44,787 bases of DNA from an uncultured Verrucomicrobiota bacterium. GTDB taxonomy: Bacteria > Verrucomicrobiota > Verrucomicrobiia > Limisphaerales > UBA9464. Positions 35,349 to 42,837 of this stretch are shown here, in pieces. The stretch spans positions 1 through 44,787 of the forward strand of contig CAIRNV010000107.1 in the NCBI GenBank assembly GCA_903880005.1. Direction: 5' to 3'. Position 1 is the first letter of the stretch. Every line of letters begins with the position of its first letter. The notes beneath the pieces were generated by a model. It was not told the DNA's origin and did not search any database. It worked only from the letters and a program-made list of their open reading frames with translations. The position numbers and the translations under genes were made by a program.

Positions 35349-36338
35349 ATGCGACCCGTGCACGCCGAGACCCGTCGTCCCGCCCAGGCCGTCCTCGCGG
35401 CCGCCAGCCTCCTCCTCCTTGCCGGGTCCTCCCTCGCCTCGGGCACGCTCGTCTTCCTGTCCGACTTCAGCCTCAAGGACGGCGCCGTCTCCGCCATGAA
35501 GGGCGTCGCCCACGGCGTGGACGCGGCCCTGCAATTGTTCGACGTCACCCACGAGATCCCGCCCTTCAACGTCTGGGAGGGATCCTTTCGCCTCGCCCAA
35601 GCCGCCCCCTACTGGCCCTCCAACACCGTCTTCGTCTGCGTCGTCGATCCCGGCGTCGGCACCGACCGCCTCCCCGTCGTCCACCGCACCCGATCGGGCC
35701 ATCTGTTCGTGGGGCCCGACAACGGCCTCTTCACCCTCGTGGACGACGTCCTCGGCCATGACCGCACCTTCGTCATCGACGCCTCGCGCCACCGGCTCCC
35801 GGGCTCCCAGGCCAGCTACACCTTCCATGGGCGCGACCTCTTTGCCCACGTCGGGGCTCGCCTTGCCTCCGGCCAGATGGCCCCGGCCGACGCCGGCCCC
35901 CCGGCCACTCACCCTCCCGTGCGCATCCCGTACCCGGTGGCGTCCTGGAAGGACGGCGTCCTCTGCGGCGTGATCCCCGTGCTCGACGTCCAATACGGGA
36001 ACGTCTGGTCCAACATCGGCCCCGAACTCGTCGCGCAGGCCGGCCTCCGCGTCGGCGACGTCGTCGAGGTGACGTTCCTCAACGCGGGCCGCCGCGTCGC
36101 GCGGCTCAAGGCGCCCTTCGTCGAGACCTTCGGCTCCGTTCCCAAGGGCAAGCCCCTCGTCTTCGTCAACTCGCTGCTGCAACTCTCCGTGGCGCTCAAC
36201 ACCGACAACCTCGCCGCCCGCTACAAGGTGGGTTCCGGGCCCAACTGGTCCATCCAGTTCCGCGTCCTGCGTTCCACGGCGTGCCCTTCCCCGTCCGCCG
36301 TTCCCTCCACCGCCCCGTCCTTCCAACGCAAGCCATGA
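35349..36338 (+). CDS. exported SAM hydroxide adenosyltransferase (DUF62)
   Basis: Predicted 329-residue protein of the SAM hydrolase family, which splits S-adenosylmethionine with hydroxide into adenosine and methionine. Motifs: TLVFLSDFSLKDGAVSAMKG, VVDPGVGTDR, GPDNGLFTL and a C-terminal barrel with FVNSLLQLSVAL. A signal peptide (MRPVHAETRRPAQAVLAAAS then LLLLAGSSLAS) precedes the domain, which is unusual for this family. It would supply adenosine to the deaminase encoded just upstream. The start at 35349 fits the signal; the stop overlaps the AzgA start by four bases (ATGA). Confidence 0.88.
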   Translation: MRPVHAETRRPAQAVLAAASLLLLAGSSLASGTLVFLSDFSLKDGAVSAMKGVAHGVDAALQLFDVTHEIPPFNVWEGSFRLAQAAPYWPSNTVFVCVVDPGVGTDRLPVVHRTRSGHLFVGPDNGLFTLVDDVLGHDRTFVIDASRHRLPGSQASYTFHGRDLFAHVGARLASGQMAPADAGPPATHPPVRIPYPVASWKDGVLCGVIPVLDVQYGNVWSNIGPELVAQAGLRVGDVVEVTFLNAGRRVARLKAPFVETFGSVPKGKPLVFVNSLLQLSVALNTDNLAARYKVGSGPNWSIQFRVLRSTACPSPSAVPSTAPSFQRKP

Positions 36339-37657
36339 ACCCCTTCCAACTCCAAGCCCACGGCACCCACGTCCGACGCGAGATCGTGGCCGGCATCACG
36401 ACGTTCGCCGCGATGGCCTACATCCTCGCCGTCAACCCCTCCATCCTCTCCGCCGCCGGGATGGACAAGGGAGCCGTCATCACCGCCACCGCGTTGGCGT
36501 CCGCCCTCATGACCGCCCTCATGGCGATCTTCACCAACTATCCCATCGCCCTCGCCCCGGGCATGGGGATCAACGCGTTCTTCGCCTTTTCCGTCTGCGG
36601 GGCCCTCAAGGTCCCGTGGCAGGCCGCCCTCGGCCTCGTCTTCTATTCCGGCCTCGTCTTCTTCCTGCTCTCCGTCACCGGCATCCGGCAACGGCTCCTC
36701 GCCGCGATCCCCCGGGACCTCAAGATCGCCATCACGTGCGGCATCGGCCTCTTCATCGCCTTCATCGGGCTCAAGAACGGCAACGTGATCGCCGCCAGCC
36801 CCGCCACCTTCGTCACCCTCGGCAACCTCCAGTCCCCCGTCCCATGGCTCGCCCTTGGCGGGCTGCTACTCACCGCCATCCTCGTCCAGCGCAAGGTCCC
36901 CGGAGCCATCCTCCTGGGCATCGCCGCCATCACCGGGGTCGGCCTCTTCGTCTCCACCACCTCGCCCGACGGCTCCGTCGCCACTCTTACCGCATCGCCC
37001 AAGTCCCTCGTCGCGTTGCCCGCCTCCCTCGCCCCCACCTTCCTGAAGCTCGACCTCGCCTACTTCTGGCAACACCCGCGCGAATCCATCCCCATCGTCC
37101 TCGCCCTGCTGTTCGTCGATCTCTTCGACAACATGGGAACCCTCATCGGCGTCTGCCATCGCGCCGGGCTCCTCGACGCCCAGGGCAACCTCCCGCGCAT
37201 CGGACGCGCCCTTGCCGCCGACGCCACCGCCGCCATGGCCGGCTCCACGCTCGGGACCTCCACCGTCACGAGCTACATCGAGTCCGCCGCGGGCGTGGAG
37301 GCCGGCGGGCGCACCGGCCTCACCGCGCTCGCCACCGCCGCCTGCTTCCTCCTCGCCCTCTTCCTCCACCCCCTCATCTCCATCATCCCCGCCGTCGCCA
37401 CTGCCCCGGCCCTCGTCATCGTCGGGGTCTTCATGATGCAATCCATCGCCGAGATCGACCTCCGCGACTTCACACGCGCCCTTCCCGCCGTCCTCACGCT
37501 CGTGGCCATGCCCCTCGCCTTCAGCATCGCCGAGGGCATCGCCATCGGGATCTCCGTCCACGTCCTCTTCAATGCCGGCATCGGCCGCGCCCGCTCCATC
37601 CCACCCGTCGCATGGCTCCTCGCCGCCCTCTGCCTCGCCCACCTCTACTTCCGTTGA
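36335..37657 (+). CDS. AzgA-type purine base permease (NCS2)
   Basis: Inner-membrane transporter of 440 residues with about 12-14 hydrophobic helices. Family marks are IVAGITTFAAMAYILAVNPS near the N-terminus, LAPGMGINAFFAFSVC, FVDLFDNMGTLIGV and STVTSYIESAAGVEAGGRTG. AzgA members import adenine, guanine or hypoxanthine with protons. Here it would carry hypoxanthine produced outside the membrane into the cell. The start codon overlaps the previous stop, so translation is coupled. Confidence 0.93.
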   Translation: MNPFQLQAHGTHVRREIVAGITTFAAMAYILAVNPSILSAAGMDKGAVITATALASALMTALMAIFTNYPIALAPGMGINAFFAFSVCGALKVPWQAALGLVFYSGLVFFLLSVTGIRQRLLAAIPRDLKIAITCGIGLFIAFIGLKNGNVIAASPATFVTLGNLQSPVPWLALGGLLLTAILVQRKVPGAILLGIAAITGVGLFVSTTSPDGSVATLTASPKSLVALPASLAPTFLKLDLAYFWQHPRESIPIVLALLFVDLFDNMGTLIGVCHRAGLLDAQGNLPRIGRALAADATAAMAGSTLGTSTVTSYIESAAGVEAGGRTGLTALATAACFLLALFLHPLISIIPAVATAPALVIVGVFMMQSIAEIDLRDFTRALPAVLTLVAMPLAFSIAEGIAIGISVHVLFNAGIGRARSIPPVAWLLAALCLAHLYFR

Positions 37658-37716
37658 GAACATAACCCATCGCCCCCCGCCCCCCGCCCCCTGAACCCTG
37701 CACCCTGACTGACCCC

Positions 37717-38640
37717 ATGCGTCTCCTCGCCCTCGCGCTCGTCCTCCTCGCCTTGGGATGCGCCGCCCGACCCGCGCCTCGCACCCGGTTCGTCGCCGTC
37801 ATGGGCGCCTACGGGCCCGAGCTTCAGGCCAACCGAGCCGCCCTCGCCGGCACCAACGCACCCCTCCACGTCTGGACCCACAACGGCGTGCGCTTCGAGC
37901 ACCACCGCTTCCACGGCCTCGACCTCCTCCTGTTCCCCTCGGGGGTCAGCATGGTCAACGCCGCCATGACCACCCAGCTCGCCCTGGATCGCTTCAACGT
38001 CTCCCATGTCCTCTTCGCAGGCATCGCGGGCGGCATCGATCCCGCCCATCACATCGGCGACGTGATCATCCCCGCCGAATGGTTCCACCACAGCGAGGCC
38101 GTGTACGCCAACCCGCGCCCGGATGGAACCGGGCACGTCCTTCCCTCCTACTTCAAGCCCCCCTACGAGAACTTCGGGTTCATCTACCCCGACCACGTCA
38201 GCGTCATCCGGTCCGGCATGAACCAACCCGCCGACGTCCCATCCTTCCCCGCTGACGCCGAGCTTCTGGAGGCGGCCCGAGGTGCCGCGCGTGACCTGCC
38301 TCCCATGCGTTGGTCCACGCATGCCGCCCGAGTCCACGTCGGCGGCACCGGCATTTCCGGCCCCGTCTTCATGGACAACCGCGAGTACCGCCGCTGGGCC
38401 TTCCGGGTTTGGAAGGCCGGCTGCCTGGACATGGAATCCACGGCCATCGCGCAGGTGTGCTGGGCCAACCAAAAGCCCTTCCTCGTCATCCGCGGCCTCA
38501 GCGACCTCGCCGGCGGACAAGAAGGCCTCAACGCCGCCGACACCACCGAGGTCCCCATCTCCACCCATGCCGCCACGGTCCTCCGGGCCACCTTGATCCA
38601 CATGGCCTCGCCCGAGATGACCACGTCGGGGGCGCGATGA
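37717..38640 (+). CDS. nucleosidase/phosphorylase-fold lipoprotein
   Basis: Predicted 307-residue lipoprotein: signal MRLLALALVLLALGCAA with lipobox LALG|C. The body is a PNP/UDP phosphorylase-type domain (VAVMGAYGPELQANRAAL, VLFAGIAGGIDPAHHIGDVIIP, CLDMESTAIAQVCWANQKPFLVIRGLSDLAGG), closest to MTA/SAH or AMP nucleosidases. It should split the glycosidic bond of a purine nucleoside or thionucleoside, here in the periplasm. The DMES and SDLAGG motifs at the active site are intact. It is the last gene of the purine cluster. Confidence 0.9.
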   Translation: MRLLALALVLLALGCAARPAPRTRFVAVMGAYGPELQANRAALAGTNAPLHVWTHNGVRFEHHRFHGLDLLLFPSGVSMVNAAMTTQLALDRFNVSHVLFAGIAGGIDPAHHIGDVIIPAEWFHHSEAVYANPRPDGTGHVLPSYFKPPYENFGFIYPDHVSVIRSGMNQPADVPSFPADAELLEAARGAARDLPPMRWSTHAARVHVGGTGISGPVFMDNREYRRWAFRVWKAGCLDMESTAIAQVCWANQKPFLVIRGLSDLAGGQEGLNAADTTEVPISTHAATVLRATLIHMASPEMTTSGAR

Positions 38641-38664
38641 TGGCAGCAAGAGCCCGCCGCCCGT

Positions 38665-39102
38665 TCATCCCTCTTCGACGGGATTCCACACGCAGTCGAA
38701 TCCGAACCCTTCAAAGTCCTTCACGTTCGTCGTCGCCAGCTCTTGGACGCCGTGATGACGAAGGGTGAGCGCGATCCGTGCGTCGTAGATCCGGCGGCGC
38801 GCCATCCCCGGCAGGGCGGACGCCGTCCACACGTCGGCCATCAACCCGCCCGGATCATCCACCAACTCCCAACGCGGATGGCTGCGCAACCGCTGGATCA
38901 GATCCACCGCCATCGGTGCATCCAACGGACGCTTGACCACGTCGGGATTGCGGAGAAGCCCGTAGAGATCCACCAGGCAAAGCTCGCACAGGACAAGGTC
39001 GGGATTGTCCGACTGGCGGGTCAGCCATGCGGCGGCCGACCGATGCCATGCATGGTCACAATTCAATCAGGCGCACAGCAGGTTCGTGTCCACGGCGGTC
39101 AT
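38665..39102 (-). pseudogene. VapC-like PIN toxin interrupted by an in-frame stop
   Basis: From the ATG at 39102 (GGGAGGG upstream) the frame reads MTAVDTNLLCA, then TGA at 39067-39069, then LNCDHAWHRSAAAWLTR to the natural end. With the stop read as a sense codon, a standard PIN domain appears: DTN near the start, and later acidic residues in MADVWTASALPGMARRRIYDARIALT and TTNVKDFEGF. A single CGA-to-TGA change would explain it. A re-start at the TTG at 39066 would lose the first catalytic aspartate. It overlaps the antitoxin stop by four bases. Sequencing error is possible. Confidence 0.75.
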
Positions 39103-39437
39103 GGCCGATCCCTCCCGACGTGAGATGGAACGGAGCCCGGCTCATTGGCGAGCAACCGCCACTCGTCGTCGCCCACCGGACCGCTCATGCCGAGGCTCAA
39201 CGGCTCGGGTGGTTTCCATCCGGCGTCCTTGGGCGGATAAGCCGGCAACGTCCGCTCCAGACTCCGGCGCACGACCTCGGCGAAGCTCATCTCGTACTGG
39301 GCCGCCACCCGCTTGGCCTCCCGATAAAGCGCGTCGGGAATCTGAACTTGCGTCTTGATAATGATGGCAAATTGCCATGCTGCTGTTTTGCCGTTCAAAA
39401 CCAAAGCCACTCCCAACCCGGCGTTCCCCCCCGTCAT
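39099..39437 (-). CDS. VapB-like antitoxin
   Basis: Predicted up to 112 residues. The core IIKTQVQIPDALYREAKRVAAQYEMSFAEVVRRSLERTL is a ribbon-helix-helix DNA-binding domain, followed by a proline-rich tail that would bind the toxin. The ATG at 39437 is far upstream; the domain would normally begin about 25 codons later, near 39363, where only ATC/ATT codons are seen. A palindrome at 39364-39378 supports a later start. The stop codon overlaps the PIN gene start (ATGA). Confidence 0.75.
   Translation of the reverse strand: MTGGNAGLGVALVLNGKTAAWQFAIIIKTQVQIPDALYREAKRVAAQYEMSFAEVVRRSLERTLPAYPPKDAGWKPPEPLSLGMSGPVGDDEWRLLANEPGSVPSHVGRDRP
39364..39378. promoter_or_regulatory. candidate antitoxin operator palindrome
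   Basis: ATGGCAAATTGCCAT: 7-base arms around one central base, just before the ribbon-helix-helix domain codes begin. Toxin-antitoxin operators of this size and place are typical of autorepressed vapBC pairs. Confidence 0.45.
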
Positions 39438-39823
39438 GCAGCCTCTCCAACGGACCCTTCACGCCAGCCAGCCATGAACCTTGCCACAACCCACTCACCC
39501 TCCACCCCACACCCAGGCAAACGGGCGGGTCCCCGTTCGCATCAGGCACCGGGCATCCGGGGGCAGCAGGTGCTGCGGCACGGAAAGAGCAAGGAGGGCA
39601 CCTCCAAAGCTTTGACAATATCCCGCGGTTCGGACCGAACACGATCATCGATCGACCACCGAGCGCCTGGGTGCCCGGCGACTGCTACACTCCCATCTGC
39701 CGTGTCAATCGCGGAGAACGCCTCTTGTACTCAGACGACGATCTGCGCCGGTTCCCCGGCCGAATCTCCAAATTGCCCGAACACCTCGAGGCAGCGTTGC
39801 ACGAAAAAGCAAAGCCTTGGATG
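39438..39823. other. intergenic, no supported gene
   Basis: This 386-base stretch lies between the NACHT gene and the antitoxin gene. A plus-strand frame reads DDDLRRFPGRISKLPEHLEAALHEK near 39740-39810, but no start site or known family supports it. Confidence 0.4.
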
Positions 39824-42727
39824 TCACCCCGTTGCCCTCGATGACCGAAAGGCCTTCAACTGAGCACTGAATGCACCAGCCCAATCAGGCAAATTCGACA
39901 ATTCAAGGTTTTCATCGTGCCCGAACCACCACTTGCTTAATGCGTAGCGCGCCTCTTTGTCCCCATCTTCCACGGCCGACAATAGAAGTCGCAAACCCGC
40001 CGCTTTGTGCGCATCGCCATCACGGCTGAGGAAGTGCTCACCCAGCATGCACCGTGCCTCGACGCAGTTGCCTTCTAGAGCTTGGAGGATTGTCAAAGAT
40101 TCAACCATGTCGCTGTGGACATTGGGTTCCGCCAACAACCAGCGGGCTAGCTCGAGACTGCCGTGTGTATCCCCTGACTCATGGGCATTGCGAAGCCACC
40201 GGACCAAGGCTCCGTCATCGCATGGCACGGTGTCGTCCAAGCCATCGAGAAGATTTCGCTCACGGAGCAAGCGAATGGCCCGGCCATAGCATGTCCACGC
40301 CTTGGCAAAGCCCGACCGGCACGCACGTTCCAGCCATCGAACAAGGACTGCACAGTCCTCGTCAGTTCCATCATTGATGAGGGTATCGATGCCAACATTG
40401 ATGATCGCGTTTAGAACCCGACCTGGCACCAAACGCGACTCGCAAAACTGGCTTCCCGTGTATCCAGCCAATGCCGCCACAAGTACCCGCCATGCCTTGA
40501 GGTGCTCGAGCACGTCGATCACGGCCGCAGTGGCTGCAAACAAAGCCTCCTCATCGGTAGATCCATTGGCTTGCGCCCCGTGTGCAAACAATGAGGATAT
40601 TCCCCGGAAAAAGGCATTTCCAATCGCTTGGGACGAGTCGGGTTGCAGATTTCCAGATGCCTCATCGGGTTGCAATTCCTGCCAAGAGCTGATGAGCTTC
40701 CACTGATCAAGCATGCCCTGCCTAATGCAATCTGGTCGCCCCAATGATGCTAGGACGGTTAAGCATCGACTCGCCTCATGAGCCCCCTTTGAATCTCGAA
40801 TCTGGGATGACAGGCAATGATGTGCTGATTCGGCAATGACCTCAGCTAGGTCGGGTGTCCTGTCTCCGGAGTCAAGCCAGAGTAGCCATGCAAGGGGTGG
40901 ATTCTTTTCAGCGCCCTTCCTGATCAGGGAATCGTGGGTGCATGTAAGTGCAGCGAAGTATCTAATGGCAGCAATCCACCCAGGATTACCAAATTGGCTT
41001 ATCGCCATGCTCACACCCACACCAACAACCTCGGCCTCACGCCTCCCTAACTCAGTGGCGGTCAAGTAGTCCAAAATAAACTCATGTGTGAAAATGCCCC
41101 TTTCCTCGTCAATGCGCTTGAGCAAACCATGCTTGAAAGCCTCGGCAAGGAACGCCTGAACATCGAGGGAACTGGCGCCGATCTTGATCCTCGCGCTCAT
41201 CAGATTCTGTTCCATGCGCATTCTCGTGAAGGCGGAGCCTCCTTGGCTTTTCATCGCAAATGCCAACTTCGCCAACATGGCCTCGCTAGTCTCGATATCG
41301 TAACGAGCATTTGCTCCCAGTCGCATCGCACCCCGTATGCAGCGCCGGGCGAGAGTCAAAAAATTGTCTGCCGACGGCATTTCCAATTTTTCGAGGTGAG
41401 AAATAAAAAGGCGCGCATGCGATGGAATCCGAAGCCAACCTGCTGTACTACGGTTTAGCGTAAGGTGGGTACAGATATTCCTTCGTAATGATTCGGTTGG
41501 CCGGGCCTCCTCAATGAGCGTGATGATTTGATCGTCGTTCAGCGATTGCAGGACCCAAACTTTGTCTGGCGTGGTATCCAGGTAGGCCTCGGGTCGTGCA
41601 ACAATCACCACGCGTGTCTTGGGGTGCCCTTTGACCAAGTCATGAAGCTCGGCGGTATAACGCCTTCGACTGCGCTCTTCAAGGTGATCGAGACCGTCTA
41701 AAAGGAGAACCAACATCTCCCATGGGATCATACCGGTGCCCTGGGGCCAGAGGTTGACCTCAATGGCACGTTCAATCGTCTGATTACGGTGCGCGATAAG
41801 GTCAATGTCCAAGTAAACGGGGAGCGCGCCCATCTGTGCGTCAAGCAATTCACACGCCTGCTTCCATGCCAGATATTTGAGCAGGATGGTTTTCCCGGAG
41901 CCGGCTTCGCCTGCGATGTAAAACAGGCTTCCGTGCTGATTCAGCAGTTGTGACATGGGCACGCAAGACACTTCGGTTTCCCTTAGCCGACTGGGAACGT
42001 AGGTTGGATACCATGATCGCCCGGATTGAGGTTCCAATACTAGATCCAAGGATCGACTCACCTCGGACTCAAATGATTTTTTGATTAACTCAAGATAGGT
42101 CTTGTGATGAGAGCCGATGAGGGCGACATGGATGTCCCTGAAGTGCTTGTAAACGACATAGACAACGACCACGCAGAAGCTCTGGATGATTTGAGCTTGT
42201 TCCAATTTGTTGCGAATGGTAGCACGGTGACTTTCATCATTTTTTCGGACATACACACATGCGAGGTGCTTCAGGTAGTATGGCTGGCCAGTCCAGTCGA
42301 TGCTCGGCAATGATAGCCATTTTGCGCGGGCGAATATTTCAAGTTGGCGATTGTCGCAGAGACCGAGACCGTCGCGCTTCAGTAGGAATCCCGCACCTTT
42401 ACCCTTGGATTCTTGATAGATTCCGGGGCGAATCAAGGACAGCAGGAGTTGGAGGAATGGCTCATAATTCTTGGCTAATGCATCATCGAAAATACCTCCC
42501 TCAAACCATTTCGCCAGGCCCTGTTCCATCAGTCGGCCCACGGCCCCAATGTCTTTATCATCAGTTTGGTACCGGAGAACACGCAGCATCAGCCGCACGG
42601 AATCACCCATTTCGTTGTCGCTTATGCTGGGTATGGCGGTGCTGAATTCCCGTTGGATTTCCCGGATGATCTTGTCTGCGAGGTCTTTTGTATCCTCGCT
42701 TGAGCTGTTTGGTGATGGCATCTTCAT
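39824..42727 (-). CDS. NACHT NTPase with C-terminal Sel1/TPR-like repeats
   Basis: Predicted 967-residue STAND-type protein. Walker A is AGEAGSGKT (272-280), Walker B LVLLLDGLDHL (339-349), where the usual DE is DH, and a TSRP-like sensor motif is VVIVARPEAY. The N-terminal 250 residues (DNRQLEIFARAKWLSLPSID, YKHFRDIHVALIGSHH) match no effector that I recognise. The C-terminus holds Sel1-like helical pairs (GNCVEARCMLGEHFLSRDGD, DGDKEARYALSKWWFG). The gene is lower in GC than its neighbours, which suggests transfer. With the adjacent SNF2 helicase it looks like a defence-island member. The ATG at 42727 lacks a ribosome site; one at 42721 is possible. Confidence 0.85.
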   Translation of the reverse strand: MKMPSPNSSSEDTKDLADKIIREIQREFSTAIPSISDNEMGDSVRLMLRVLRYQTDDKDIGAVGRLMEQGLAKWFEGGIFDDALAKNYEPFLQLLLSLIRPGIYQESKGKGAGFLLKRDGLGLCDNRQLEIFARAKWLSLPSIDWTGQPYYLKHLACVYVRKNDESHRATIRNKLEQAQIIQSFCVVVVYVVYKHFRDIHVALIGSHHKTYLELIKKSFESEVSRSLDLVLEPQSGRSWYPTYVPSRLRETEVSCVPMSQLLNQHGSLFYIAGEAGSGKTILLKYLAWKQACELLDAQMGALPVYLDIDLIAHRNQTIERAIEVNLWPQGTGMIPWEMLVLLLDGLDHLEERSRRRYTAELHDLVKGHPKTRVVIVARPEAYLDTTPDKVWVLQSLNDDQIITLIEEARPTESLRRNICTHLTLNRSTAGWLRIPSHARLFISHLEKLEMPSADNFLTLARRCIRGAMRLGANARYDIETSEAMLAKLAFAMKSQGGSAFTRMRMEQNLMSARIKIGASSLDVQAFLAEAFKHGLLKRIDEERGIFTHEFILDYLTATELGRREAEVVGVGVSMAISQFGNPGWIAAIRYFAALTCTHDSLIRKGAEKNPPLAWLLWLDSGDRTPDLAEVIAESAHHCLSSQIRDSKGAHEASRCLTVLASLGRPDCIRQGMLDQWKLISSWQELQPDEASGNLQPDSSQAIGNAFFRGISSLFAHGAQANGSTDEEALFAATAAVIDVLEHLKAWRVLVAALAGYTGSQFCESRLVPGRVLNAIINVGIDTLINDGTDEDCAVLVRWLERACRSGFAKAWTCYGRAIRLLRERNLLDGLDDTVPCDDGALVRWLRNAHESGDTHGSLELARWLLAEPNVHSDMVESLTILQALEGNCVEARCMLGEHFLSRDGDAHKAAGLRLLLSAVEDGDKEARYALSKWWFGHDENLELSNLPDWAGAFSAQLKAFRSSRATG

Positions 42728-42837
42728 GATGATCTATTAGGAGGTTTGCCGGGAGGCTCTGATTACTAGCGGGCTTGAACGGTTCGGCACCTGAATTGGT
42801 GGATAGGATTGTCTCGGTTTTGTGTTGCCCATACTCA

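Noticed and set aside
39377-39844. Plus-strand frame between antitoxin and NACHT genes
   Set aside because: No family match, no ribosome site and mixed composition.
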